Origin: Desulfovibrionaceae bacterium
GTDB taxonomy: Bacteria > Desulfobacterota > Desulfovibrionia > Desulfovibrionales > Desulfovibrionaceae
DNA: 32,512 nt
NCBI GenBank assembly: GCA_015233395.1
Contig: JADFXV010000034.1
Span: 1 to 32,512, forward strand
Direction of reading: 5' to 3'
Within the stretch, counting starts at the first letter, position 1. Each line of letters starts with the position of its first letter. Positions 22,907 through 31,646 of this stretch are shown here, one piece after another. The notes under the pieces are model-generated. The model was not told the DNA's origin. It made no database searches and saw nothing but the letters and a program-made list of their open reading frames with translations. The position numbers and the translations under genes were made by a program.

Positions 22907-24835
22907 ATGTCCGACACCCAAGCGATCATCGCCGATTTGCAAAGCCCACAGCCGCATGTGCAGCGCGAAGCGGCGAGAAGCGCGGGCGAGCTGCGCCTCG
23001 CCGAGGCTTTGCCCCATCTCGCCAGGCTCATCGAAAGCGCCAATCTGGGCGTCCAGGAGGCGGCCGACTACGCCTTGCGCAAAATCGGCGGCAAAGAGGT
23101 GGTGGCCGCCGTGAGTCCGCTTCTGCGCTCCGACGACGCCCCGGTGCGCAACATCGCCATGGACATCCTGCGCGAGGTCGGCTCCCAGGACTTTCCCGCC
23201 CTGGTGGATCTGCTCCACGACCAGGACGCCGACATCCGCATATTTACCGCCGACATCCTGGGATCGAGCAGGAACGTCATGGCCGTGGCCCCGCTGTGCG
23301 AAGCGCTGCTGAAGGATCCGGAAGTCAACGTCCGCTACCAGGCGGCCGTCAGTCTCGGCGAACTGGCCCGCCGCGAGGCGGCCAAATGCCTGAACAAGGC
23401 CCTGGGCGACGAGGAATGGGTGCAGTTCGCGGTCATCGAGGCCTTGGCCAAGATTCGCGACGAATCCTCGGTCGGGGCCTTGCTCGGCGCCTTGAACACG
23501 GCCACCGATCTGGTGGCCTCCATGATCGTGGACGCCCTGGGACAGATCGGCAACATCAAGGCCGTGGCCCTGCTGCTTCGCCGCATGGACTCCTCGCCCA
23601 CGCCCCTGCGCAATAAGATCGTGATGGCCGTGGTCAACATCCTGGGCGGCAAATCGCTCAACCTGCTCACGCTCAAGGAACGCGATTCGTTCGGCGACTA
23701 TTTGCTCGCGGCGCTTGCCGACGAGGACGAAGCGATCCAGGACGCGGCCATGGAGGGCTTGGCTCATCTGGGCGGCGACGAGGCTTCCGCCAAGCTCCTC
23801 GACCTGGCCGGGTCGCTGGACCCGGACAGCGGGCAGGAACGCCTTGAGCGCGCCATCAACGCCCTGGTTTCCATCGGCCTGAACACATCGCTGGAAAGCG
23901 GCCTGACCGGACCGTCCCAGGCCAGGGCCCTGGTCGCCTGCAAGGCGCTCGGCCGGATACCGGACCAAGGCGGCGCCGCGGCCTTGATGCGCGTATTTTG
24001 GCGCCAGGACCGCGATCTGCAGCGCGAAAACATTGCCGCGCTTTTGGCCGTGGCCGGTCCCGAGGCCAAGGATTTTTTCATCGACATTTTAGCCCGCCAC
24101 CAGGACGGCACGGTGATCAAGGGCGCCTTGCACTACCTCGGCCAGAAAATGAAGATCGGCGAGGCCGCCGACAAAATGCTTTCGCTGCTTTCGCATCCCT
24201 ACGACGACGTCAAGGAAGCGGCGCTCGAAGCCTGCATCCATCTGGGCGGCGAGCAAATGGCCGGCAAGTTCAGGGGCATGTTCCTAAGCGCCGACCCCAT
24301 GGAGCGGCTTATGGCGGTCTATGCCCTGGGCCGCTTGGGCGCCCTGGAGAATTTCGAGGAACTCAAAGCGGCCCTTGAAGACGAAATCCCCGACATCCGC
24401 AAAGTCGCCCTGGAAGCGATCGGCGATCTGGCCTGCGGTTCGAGCGAAGCCCTGGAGCTGGTGGTTTCCAAACTTACCGACGAATCCCGGGAAGTCCGCC
24501 TGACGGTGGTGGACCTGCTCGGCAAATGCCGCGGGAAGGGTGTTTTGCCGCATCTGCTCGCGGCTTTGGACGACGGCGACGACTGGGTCAAGATCCGGGC
24601 CATGGAAGCCCTGGGCCGGCGCAAGGACCCGCAGGTGATCCCCCACTTCGTGCCCCTGCTTGGAGGCGAAAACAAACTTCTGGTGCTCAAGGCTGTTGAA
24701 ACCCTGGGCGAAATCGGCGGCGAATCGGCCTTCAGGGCCTTGCTTGAGATCACCTCCACCGACGACGGCGAATTGTTGGAAGCGGCGCAGAACGCCATCG
24801 AGATCATTCAAGACGGACACGGAGTGGAGCGCTAA
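22907..24835 (+). CDS. HEAT-repeat protein of the chemosensory operon
   Basis: A 642-residue soluble protein made almost wholly of helical repeats of about 31 residues, with recurring patterns such as VQEAADYALRKIG, VRNIAMDILREVG, VRYQAAVSLGEL, VKEAALEACIHLGG and VKIRAMEALGRRK. These match HEAT (PBS-lyase-like) repeats, which form protein-binding superhelices. No enzyme domain is seen. It lies between cheB and cheR, and its stop codon touches the cheR start (TAAATG), so it is clearly part of the operon. A scaffold that holds CheB, CheR or receptors is likely but unproven. The ATG at 22907 has AAGGA at a fitting distance; another ATG three codons upstream is possible. Confidence 0.87.
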   Translation: MSDTQAIIADLQSPQPHVQREAARSAGELRLAEALPHLARLIESANLGVQEAADYALRKIGGKEVVAAVSPLLRSDDAPVRNIAMDILREVGSQDFPALVDLLHDQDADIRIFTADILGSSRNVMAVAPLCEALLKDPEVNVRYQAAVSLGELARREAAKCLNKALGDEEWVQFAVIEALAKIRDESSVGALLGALNTATDLVASMIVDALGQIGNIKAVALLLRRMDSSPTPLRNKIVMAVVNILGGKSLNLLTLKERDSFGDYLLAALADEDEAIQDAAMEGLAHLGGDEASAKLLDLAGSLDPDSGQERLERAINALVSIGLNTSLESGLTGPSQARALVACKALGRIPDQGGAAALMRVFWRQDRDLQRENIAALLAVAGPEAKDFFIDILARHQDGTVIKGALHYLGQKMKIGEAADKMLSLLSHPYDDVKEAALEACIHLGGEQMAGKFRGMFLSADPMERLMAVYALGRLGALENFEELKAALEDEIPDIRKVALEAIGDLACGSSEALELVVSKLTDESREVRLTVVDLLGKCRGKGVLPHLLAALDDGDDWVKIRAMEALGRRKDPQVIPHFVPLLGGENKLLVLKAVETLGEIGGESAFRALLEITSTDDGELLEAAQNAIEIIQDGHGVER

Positions 24836-25714
24836 ATGTCGTCTCTTTTTTCCAAAACCATCTCCTTGAGCAAAGAGCTCAAGATTTCCGATGCGGAGTT
24901 CAAACAGCTTCGCGAGTACATTTACGCGCAAAGCGGCATCTACATCGCCGACAACCGCAAGTATTTGCTGGAGAACCGGCTGTCCAACCGGATCAAGGAA
25001 CTCAACCTCAAAAATTTCGGGGAATACTACTATTTCCTGCAATACGATCCGTCCCGCAAGCAGGAACTCAGCCGTCTCTTCGAGGTCATCACCACCAACG
25101 AGACCAGTTTTCACCGCAATCCGCCGCAGCTCAAGGTCTTTCAGGATGTCGTCCTGCGCGACGTGATCGAAAAGCAGCGCAAGCTCGGGCAAAAAAAGCT
25201 GCGCATCTGGTCCGCGGGCTGCTCCACCGGCGAGGAGCCGTACACCCTGGCCATCATCCTGCTTGAGACCCTCAAGGCCGAAATCGCCGCCTGGGACATC
25301 CGCATCACCGCCAACGACCTTTCCGAAGCCGTTTTGGGGGCCGCCAGGCGCGGGGTCTACAACGAATACACGCTGCGCACCTCGCCCAAGGAGCTGGTGG
25401 CCAAATATTTCATCCAGGACGGGCCGCGCTTCACCGTCAAGCCCGAGGTCAAGCGCCTGGTGAGCTTCGGCCAGATCAACTTAAGCGACCGGCTGATGCT
25501 CAAGCGGGTGGAGCGCTCGCACATCGTGTTCTGCCGCAACGTGATCATTTATTTCGACGACGAGATGAAAAAGAACGTCATCGGCTCGTTTTACGACAAC
25601 CTTTTGCCCGGAGGCTACCTGCTCATCGGACATTCGGAATCGTTGCACAATATTTCCCGGGCCTTCAAACCCAAGCACAATCCCGGGGCGATCGTGTACT
25701 GCAAAGAGGAATAG
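24836..25714 (+). CDS. cheR: chemotaxis protein methyltransferase CheR
   Basis: CheR adds methyl groups from S-adenosylmethionine to chemoreceptor glutamates. The 292-residue protein has the helical N-terminal domain (about 18-85), the NETSFHR segment (88-94), the SAM-binding motif RIWSAGCSTGEEPYT from residue 123, NDLSEAVLGAARRGVY, and the C-terminal FCRNVIIYFD and GGYLLIGHSES. There is no C-terminal TPR extension. The start follows the HEAT gene stop without a gap, so translation is probably coupled. Confidence 0.96.
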   Translation: MSSLFSKTISLSKELKISDAEFKQLREYIYAQSGIYIADNRKYLLENRLSNRIKELNLKNFGEYYYFLQYDPSRKQELSRLFEVITTNETSFHRNPPQLKVFQDVVLRDVIEKQRKLGQKKLRIWSAGCSTGEEPYTLAIILLETLKAEIAAWDIRITANDLSEAVLGAARRGVYNEYTLRTSPKELVAKYFIQDGPRFTVKPEVKRLVSFGQINLSDRLMLKRVERSHIVFCRNVIIYFDDEMKKNVIGSFYDNLLPGGYLLIGHSESLHNISRAFKPKHNPGAIVYCKEE

Positions 25715-25744
25715 GAGCGGCAACCGTGGCCGGAGGACGCACAT

Positions 25745-26515
25745 TTGAGCGCGCGCATCATTTCCATAGCCAACCAGAAGGGCGGGGTGGGCAAGACCAC
25801 CACGGCCTTGTCGCTGGCCCAGGCGCTGTCGCGCAAGGGCAAGCGGGTCCTGGTCATGGATCTGGACCCGCACGGCTGCGCCTCGGTGCATCTGGCCTTT
25901 TTTCCCGAGAATTTGCGCCACACCTCCTACGACGTCCTGATCGCCGAAAGCCGGGAGAGTTGTCCCTGGGATCTGGCCATCCTCTCGGGCCACAAATCCG
26001 GGTTCGATTTCGTGGCCAGCGATCCGCGCCTGGCCGGCCTGGATTTCGAACTCAAGTCGCGCGAGGGCAAGGGGGTCATCCTCAAGGAATACGCTGCCGC
26101 GATCTGCGCGCGCTACGACTATGTCCTGGTGGATTGCCCTCCGAACATGGGGGTGCTTCTGATCAACGCCCTGGTGGCCGCGGACCTGCTCATCATTCCG
26201 GCCCAGACCGATTTTCTGGCCCTGCACGGCATGCGCCTGATTTTCGACACCCTGCGCACGCTCAACCAGGTCATGGACCGGCCCGTGTCCTACAAGGTCC
26301 TGGCCACCATGTACGACAAGCGGGCCGGGGCCTGCCGCCGGGTCATGTGGCTGCTCATGAAAAAGCTCGGGGACAAGATGTTTAGGACGGTCATCGAACT
26401 CGACACCCAATTCCGCGAGGCCAGCGCCAAGGGCCTGGTGATCTTCGACGTGGCCCCGCAGAGCAGGGGGGCCATGCAATACGAACGGCTGGCCAAAGAG
26501 ATCCTGGGCGCATGA
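25745..26515 (+). CDS. ParA/MinD-type ATPase of the chemosensory operon
   Basis: This 256-residue P-loop ATPase has the deviant Walker A KGGVGKTTT (residues 12-20), Walker A-prime VMDLDPHG, and Walker B YVLVDCPPNMGV. ParA-like proteins in chemotaxis operons (ParC, PpfA) place the signalling arrays at cell poles or spread them evenly; that role is inferred from location. A chromosome-partition role is unlikely because no parB or parS is nearby. The start is TTG at 25745 with GGAGG about eight bases upstream. The stop overlaps the cheW start (ATGA). Confidence 0.88.
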   Translation: MSARIISIANQKGGVGKTTTALSLAQALSRKGKRVLVMDLDPHGCASVHLAFFPENLRHTSYDVLIAESRESCPWDLAILSGHKSGFDFVASDPRLAGLDFELKSREGKGVILKEYAAAICARYDYVLVDCPPNMGVLLINALVAADLLIIPAQTDFLALHGMRLIFDTLRTLNQVMDRPVSYKVLATMYDKRAGACRRVMWLLMKKLGDKMFRTVIELDTQFREASAKGLVIFDVAPQSRGAMQYERLAKEILGA

Positions 26516-27216
26516 CAAACCTGGAGGAGTACTTCAAGACGGCCGTGGTCACTCCCGAGGAAAGCGCCGCGCCGCTGCGCGCCAGCGAGTCCGAACAGGC
26601 CTTCATGGAAAAATATCTCGGCCTGGACTGGAAGAGCCGTCTGGCCGGATCGAGGCTGGATAAGCCGAGCAAGGTCGAGTCCGTGGCCGGTTTCGCACCC
26701 GAATCCGCCGATTCGCCGGGCGATCCGGCCGCAACCCCGGACGAGGACGAAGACGAGGCCCTGGAACAGGGTTTGGCCCAGGCCAAGCAGTTGCAACTGG
26801 TCGGATTTTACGTCGGCGAGGAGATGTTCGGCGTGCCCATGCAGTTCGTTTCCGAGGTCATCCGCATGCCGCAGCCGACCAAGCTCCCGGCCGCGCCGCC
26901 TTTTTTGTCCGGGATCGTCAACCTGCGTGGACGGGTGACGCCCTTGATCGACCTGGGCGTTTTGCTCGGCATCGGCCAGGGCGAGCCGCAGGCCTCGCGT
27001 TTCGTGATCGTCTGCCGTTTCCGGGGCCTGCGCCTGGGCATGCAGGTGCGCGCCATCGCGGCCATGCACCGGGCCAGCGGCGCGGATGCGCAGTGGAACG
27101 TGGAACAGCAGACAGGGACCGGGGCCGCGTATCTGGCCGGCCTGCTCAAGACAGGGGAAAAACTCATCAGGATCGTTTCCGTCAGCCGTTTGTTTCATAA
27201 AGTGATGAAGGCCTAA
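26512..27216 (+). CDS. cheW: CheW adaptor with an N-terminal extension
   Basis: CheW links receptors to the CheA kinase. The CheW domain runs from about residue 98 to the end (LVGFYVGEEMFGVPMQFVSEV, LSGIVNLRGRVTPLIDLGVLLG). In front of it are about 95 acidic, mostly unstructured residues, so the 234-residue protein is clearly longer than a simple CheW of 150-170. The extension begins MTNLEEYFKTAVVTPEE, with AFMEKYLGLDWKSRLAG as a likely helix; it may be the contact for the ParA-like ATPase encoded just upstream, whose stop codon it overlaps. That contact is inference. cheY follows ten bases later. Confidence 0.9.
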   Translation: MTNLEEYFKTAVVTPEESAAPLRASESEQAFMEKYLGLDWKSRLAGSRLDKPSKVESVAGFAPESADSPGDPAATPDEDEDEALEQGLAQAKQLQLVGFYVGEEMFGVPMQFVSEVIRMPQPTKLPAAPPFLSGIVNLRGRVTPLIDLGVLLGIGQGEPQASRFVIVCRFRGLRLGMQVRAIAAMHRASGADAQWNVEQQTGTGAAYLAGLLKTGEKLIRIVSVSRLFHKVMKA

Positions 27217-27226
27217 GGAGATCAGC

Positions 27227-27595
27227 ATGGCCAAACGTATTTTGATCGTCGACGATTCCAAAACGGTGCGCAATCTGGTCGCCTTCATCATGAAGAAGGA
27301 AGGCTTCAAGGTGATCATCGCCGAGGACGGGTTGGACGGCCTGGAAAAGCTGTACACGGAGGAAAAAGTCGATTTGATCATCTCCGACATCAACATGCCC
27401 CGCATGGACGGCTTCACCTTCATCCGCACCGTGCGCGAGCAGGAAGCCTATCGCGACGTGCCGATCGTGGTGCTCTCCACCGAGGGCCAGGAGAAGGACA
27501 TTCAGAAGGGTCTGGGACTGGGCGCCAATTTGTATATGGTCAAGCCGGCCCAACCCGAGACCATGGTCAAAAACGTCAAGATGCTGCTGGGCTAG
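27227..27595 (+). CDS. cheY: response regulator CheY
   Basis: A 122-residue stand-alone receiver. The acidic pair D9-D10, phospho-acceptor D54 (ISDINMPRMDG), T85 and K106 (YMVKPAQ) are all present. It would take phosphate from CheA and bind the flagellar switch or another target. AAGGAG stands seven bases before the ATG. The next gene, cheA, starts 38 bases later. Confidence 0.95.
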   Translation: MAKRILIVDDSKTVRNLVAFIMKKEGFKVIIAEDGLDGLEKLYTEEKVDLIISDINMPRMDGFTFIRTVREQEAYRDVPIVVLSTEGQEKDIQKGLGLGANLYMVKPAQPETMVKNVKMLLG

Positions 27596-27633
27596 GCGTC
27601 GCCCGTGGATGCGCCAAGCCGCGAGGAATCCCT

Positions 27634-30600
27634 ATGAGCCAGGAATTCATGGATCCCGAACTCTTCGCCGATTTCATCGTCGAAGCCAAGGAGCATCTGG
27701 AGACGATCGAGCCCAACCTGCTTGAGCTTGAGAAAAATCCGGGCAACTTGAGCCTGTTGAATGAAATCTTCCGGCCCATGCATTCCCTCAAGGGCGCCTC
27801 GGGGTTTCTGGGGCTGAACAACATCAACGGCCTGGCCCACAAGGCCGAAAATATCCTCGACGAGCTGCGCAAGGGCAACATGCGCATGACCGCCGAAATC
27901 ATGGACGTGATCCTGGCCGCGACCGACGGCGTGCGCACCATGATCGACTCCCTGGAAACCTCCGGAGTCGAAGGCGCTTACGACACCGCTCCGGCCATCG
28001 CCCGCATCGAAGCCATCCTCTCCGGCCACCCCGCGCCGACGGCCCCCGCCGCGCCGGCCGATCCTTTCGAATCCGTCGTGAACATCGGCCTGCCCGCCGA
28101 AACACCGGCCGAACCGGACGGATTGGCCGCAGTGGCCGCATTGACCGAACCGGCAGAATCGGCCGAACCGGTTTCGCAGACGGCCCAGCCGGCGCCGCAG
28201 GCGGCCGCGCCCGAACCGGATGCGACCGGCGCGGAAGAGGAATACGAGGAATTTCCGCCCAATCCGGATTTCGATTCCACGCCCTACGTCCTGACTTCCA
28301 TCGGCGAGGGGCATCTCAACGACTTCATGGAAGAGGCGCGCGAGATCATCGAAAATCTGAACCGGTCGCTGCTTGAACTCGAACACACGCCGGAGCCCGG
28401 CGAACTGGTCAACGACATCTTCCGGTATTTCCACAATCTCAAGGGCAACAGCGGCATCCTGGGGTACAAGGAGCTCAACGCCCTGACCCACGAGGCCGAA
28501 ACCCTGCTCAATAAAGTCCGCAAGGGCGAGATCACGTCGAACCAGGCCATGGTGGACATGCTGCTTGGCGTCGTGGATCTGATCGAATCGCTCGTGGGCG
28601 CCATTGATACCGGAAGCAACCTGGCCAGACCGCTCGATATCGCCCCCGTGGTGGGCCGGTTGCGCAAGGCCGTCGAGACCGGCAAGGCCCCGGCGGTCCG
28701 TATGGCCGGGACGCCCAAACCGCCGTCCGGCGCCTCAGGGGAGACGGGCTCGCCCGCGCCGCCCGTGCAACCCGTGCAACCGGGGCAACCGGGGCAACCG
28801 GGGCCGGAAGCCGGCGCCGGCGAAAAACCGCTCGACGACCCGGAAAACATCGTCTTGTTCAAGCAGACCGTGAGCCAGCAGCTCGAAAACATCGAGTTGG
28901 CCCTGGCGACGTTGCGTTCGGAACCCTCGAACAAGGACGCCGTGGACGGGTTGTACCGCTCCTTGAACACCATCCAGCATTCGACCGGGTACATGGGGTT
29001 CAACGAGCATAAGACGTACGCCGAGCGCACCGCCGGGCTGGTGGACGGCGCCCGCAAGGCCGACCTGCCCTTTGACGCCATGCAGGATATCCTGGAGCAG
29101 GAATGCTCCATCCTCGGCGACATGCTGCGCAAGCTCTTCGCCACGTTGGAAAGCGCGGAAAACGTTCCGGATCAACCGGATCGACCGGCCCAGGCCGCAA
29201 TCCAGACGCCCGCCGCCACCGCTTTGGAGACGAAAGCCCCGCCGCAAGCGGCCCCGCCCAAACCGGAACCTGCCCCGGCGCAACCGGCAACCGCTCCCAA
29301 ACCGGCCGCCGCCGCGCCCGCGAAACCCGCCGCCGCGCCCAAACCGGCCGCCCCGGCGGCCAAGCCCGTCCCCCCGATTTCGCCGAGCGCGCCCGCTTCG
29401 CCCGTCGCGCCCGTCACGCCCGTCACACCGGTCGCGCCCGGCGCTCCAGCGGCCGAAAAACCCAAGGTTTCCTCGACCATCCGCGTCGACCATGAAAAGC
29501 TCGACCATCTCATGAACTTAATCGGCGAGCTGATCATCAACCGCAACCGCTATACCTTGCTCGCCCGCTCGCTTGAGGAGGGCAAGACCGACGTCCAGCA
29601 CATCGCCCAGCAGCTCACCGAGACCACCTACGCCATGGCCAGAATCTCCGACGACCTGCAAGACACCATCATGAAGGTGCGCATGGTTCCGGTGTCCACG
29701 GTCTTTTCCCGGTTTCCCCGGTTGGTGCGCGACCTTTCCAGAAAAATAGACAAGGAAATCAATCTGATAATGGAAGGCGAGGAGACCGAGCTGGACAAAA
29801 GCGTGGTCGAGGTCATCGGCGATCCGCTGGTGCACCTGATCCGCAACAGCGTGGACCACGGGCTCGAACCGGAACAGGAACGGCTCGCCAGCGGCAAACA
29901 GCCGATCGGCAAAGTCTTTTTGCGCGCCTATCACCGGGGCAATTCCGTGGCCATCGAGGTCGAGGACGACGGACGCGGCATCGATCCGGTCAAAATGCGC
30001 GAAGTGGCCGTCCGCAAGAACGTCATCAGCCCGGAAGAGGCCAAGAATCTCGACGACCAGGAGGCCGTGGAGCTCATTTTCGCCCCGGGATTTTCCTCGG
30101 CCGAAAAAGTCACCGACATTTCGGGACGAGGCGTGGGCATGGACGTCGTGCGCACCAACATCAAAAATCTCAAGGGAACGGTCAGCGTGTCGAGCGTCGT
30201 GGGCAAGGGCAGCAAGTTCACCTTGGCCCTGCCGCTCACCCTGGCCATCATCGACGCCCTGATGGTCTCCGTGGACAACGCCACCTACGCCATACCGCTC
30301 GATTCCGTGTCCGAGACCACCAAAATCGAAGTGACCATGATGACCGAGATCAACAAACGCAAGGCGATCACCTTGCGCGGCGAGGTTCTCGGCCTGATCG
30401 AACTGAGTGAAGTCCTTGAGATTCCCAAAAACAACGACGCGCGCGAAATCCTGCCCGTGGTCATTCTCCAGGACAACCAGCGGCGCATCGGACTGATCGT
30501 GGACCGGCTTCTGGAGCGGCAGGAAATCGTCATCAAGCCGCTTGGGACCTACCTCAGCGAATTCGACATGCGCGGCATCTCGGGAGCGACCATCATGGGC

Positions 30601-30744
30601 GACGGCTCGGTGGTGCTCATCCTCGACCCGCACGAGATCTACCTCATGTGCACCGGCGGCGGACGCAGGCCCGAGTCGGAAACCAAGGAGACCAAACCCA
30701 AAGGCAAAGGCAGGCAACGCGGCGAGGGCAGGGCGGCCAAATAA
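27634..30744 (+). CDS. cheA: chemotaxis histidine kinase CheA with three Hpt-like domains
   Basis: A 1036-residue kinase, larger than the roughly 650 of the classic form. It has Hpt domain one (1-110, phosphorylatable H50 in MHSLKGASGFLG), Hpt domain two (about 225-330, H267 in FHNLKGNSGILG), and a third Hpt-like domain (about 405-510) in which the same place reads SLNTIQHSTGYMGF, with Asn445 instead of His. A Pro/Ala linker of about 100 residues follows. The dimerisation helices begin near 613, the ATP-binding domain has its N box at 734-742 (HLIRNSVDHG), G1 at about 778 (DDGRGID) and G2 at about 828 (DISGRGVGMD), and a CheW-like domain closes the protein. No CheY-binding P2 domain is evident. 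The start has GAGGA at a normal distance. Confidence 0.95.
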   Translation: MSQEFMDPELFADFIVEAKEHLETIEPNLLELEKNPGNLSLLNEIFRPMHSLKGASGFLGLNNINGLAHKAENILDELRKGNMRMTAEIMDVILAATDGVRTMIDSLETSGVEGAYDTAPAIARIEAILSGHPAPTAPAAPADPFESVVNIGLPAETPAEPDGLAAVAALTEPAESAEPVSQTAQPAPQAAAPEPDATGAEEEYEEFPPNPDFDSTPYVLTSIGEGHLNDFMEEAREIIENLNRSLLELEHTPEPGELVNDIFRYFHNLKGNSGILGYKELNALTHEAETLLNKVRKGEITSNQAMVDMLLGVVDLIESLVGAIDTGSNLARPLDIAPVVGRLRKAVETGKAPAVRMAGTPKPPSGASGETGSPAPPVQPVQPGQPGQPGPEAGAGEKPLDDPENIVLFKQTVSQQLENIELALATLRSEPSNKDAVDGLYRSLNTIQHSTGYMGFNEHKTYAERTAGLVDGARKADLPFDAMQDILEQECSILGDMLRKLFATLESAENVPDQPDRPAQAAIQTPAATALETKAPPQAAPPKPEPAPAQPATAPKPAAAAPAKPAAAPKPAAPAAKPVPPISPSAPASPVAPVTPVTPVAPGAPAAEKPKVSSTIRVDHEKLDHLMNLIGELIINRNRYTLLARSLEEGKTDVQHIAQQLTETTYAMARISDDLQDTIMKVRMVPVSTVFSRFPRLVRDLSRKIDKEINLIMEGEETELDKSVVEVIGDPLVHLIRNSVDHGLEPEQERLASGKQPIGKVFLRAYHRGNSVAIEVEDDGRGIDPVKMREVAVRKNVISPEEAKNLDDQEAVELIFAPGFSSAEKVTDISGRGVGMDVVRTNIKNLKGTVSVSSVVGKGSKFTLALPLTLAIIDALMVSVDNATYAIPLDSVSETTKIEVTMMTEINKRKAITLRGEVLGLIELSEVLEIPKNNDAREILPVVILQDNQRRIGLIVDRLLERQEIVIKPLGTYLSEFDMRGISGATIMGDGSVVLILDPHEIYLMCTGGGRRPESETKETKPKGKGRQRGEGRAAK

Positions 30745-30781
30745 GGCCGCTATGTGGGGCGAAGCCTCGCAGTCCTGCGTT

Positions 30782-30967
30782 TCAATCCTTGAAATAGGCC
30801 ATGGCCGGTTTGATGGCCAGGATGACGGCCAGACCGAGAACCAGCCAGACATGCTCCCAAACCCAGTCGTGGAAACTGGCTCCGGCAAGAATACCAAAGA
30901 GAAACACGCTCCACTTCAAAAGCCAAATATCGACCCAACTCCATATTTTCGTCTGAAAAAGCTTCAT
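30782..30967 (-). CDS. small two-helix membrane protein
   Basis: A 61-residue protein starting MKLFQTKIWSWVD, with two probable membrane segments, about residues 15-30 (WLLKWSVFLFGILAGA) and 36-52 (VWEHVWLVLGLAVILAI), and a short charged end. GGAGG stands seven bases before the ATG at 30967, which supports it as real. I do not recognise the family. It converges on cheA with only 37 bases between the stop codons and is separated from the next gene by the non-coding stretch. Confidence 0.68.
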   Translation of the reverse strand: MKLFQTKIWSWVDIWLLKWSVFLFGILAGASFHDWVWEHVWLVLGLAVILAIKPAMAYFKD

Positions 30968-31190
30968 CGCGCCGCCTCCTTTCCTGTCTGATCCAGCAGC
31001 GAATCTACCACCGGCCGGGAAACATGCAAGGGGCCGCGCCGAAAAATGCGCGCCGGGCCGCTTCTTTTCGATCTTCCGATGACCGCAGCGAAGCCGTCTT
31101 GCATTCGGGCGCAATCCCGACCTTTTCTCGCGCTTTTCCCAAACCGGCTCTGGCCGGCGCATTGCGACTTTTCTCCCGCGCTCGTCAGAA

Positions 31191-31224
31191 GGGCGCTGGC
31201 AGCCGCAGGGCGCTGGCAGCCGCC
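31191..31224. repeat. 17-bp tandem duplication
   Basis: GGGCGCTGGCAGCCGC is repeated back to back, the two 17-base units differing only in the last base. Confidence 0.7.
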
Positions 31225-31250
31225 CTTTCCCCCTTCCCGTTCATTTGTCC

Positions 31251-31266
31251 CATAATGTAAATTATG
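31251..31266. promoter_or_regulatory. A/T-rich palindrome, possible operator
   Basis: CATAATGTAAATTATG has perfect 6-base arms around GTAA and is followed by GTTAAC, also palindromic. In this GC-rich DNA it looks like a regulator site or promoter element. It is about 380 bases before the next gene, so its target is unclear. Confidence 0.35.
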
Positions 31267-31646
31267 TTAACTTTAATAACAGGGATAACCGGGTGGTCCC
31301 CGAGGGGGGCAAAGCGTCAAAACAGGAACATTGGCTCGCATTCTCCTTCTTTTTGGCGCGGGGCGTAAAAATCGCCCAGGAGCGCGCCGCGATCGACGAC
31401 GGCTCAAAGTATGAAAAAATCCGCTCCAAGCGCTCAGAGACGATTTATACGCGCTCGATTTTCAGGGTGTGTCCCGCAAACAGGTTCGACCGAAACCCGA
31501 CAGCGTCCACAACGGTTGCAAAGAGGCGCCTGGAAAGATAAAGTCACGGTTGAATTGTCAAGGGCGCCTTTCCCGCCCGCGCATGCTATGCCTTCGCCGT
31601 CCGCGCGACCAACCCGGCGGATCAATCCAACCCAACCCAAAAAAAC

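Larger units (their letters stand above)
30968..31646. other. non-coding stretch between two genes
   Basis: Nearly 680 bases with no convincing gene. Open frames here lack a ribosome-binding site and show no protein-like pattern. It holds a 17-bp tandem duplication (31191-31224), an A/T-rich palindrome (31251-31266) that stands out from the GC-rich surroundings, and the upstream region of the pseudouridine synthase gene. A small RNA or decayed gene could be hidden in it. Confidence 0.5.

Noticed and set aside
31245-31541. 98-residue open frame on the plus strand with TTG start
   Set aside because: No ribosome-binding site, no recognisable pattern, and it starts inside the A/T palindrome region; treated as non-coding.
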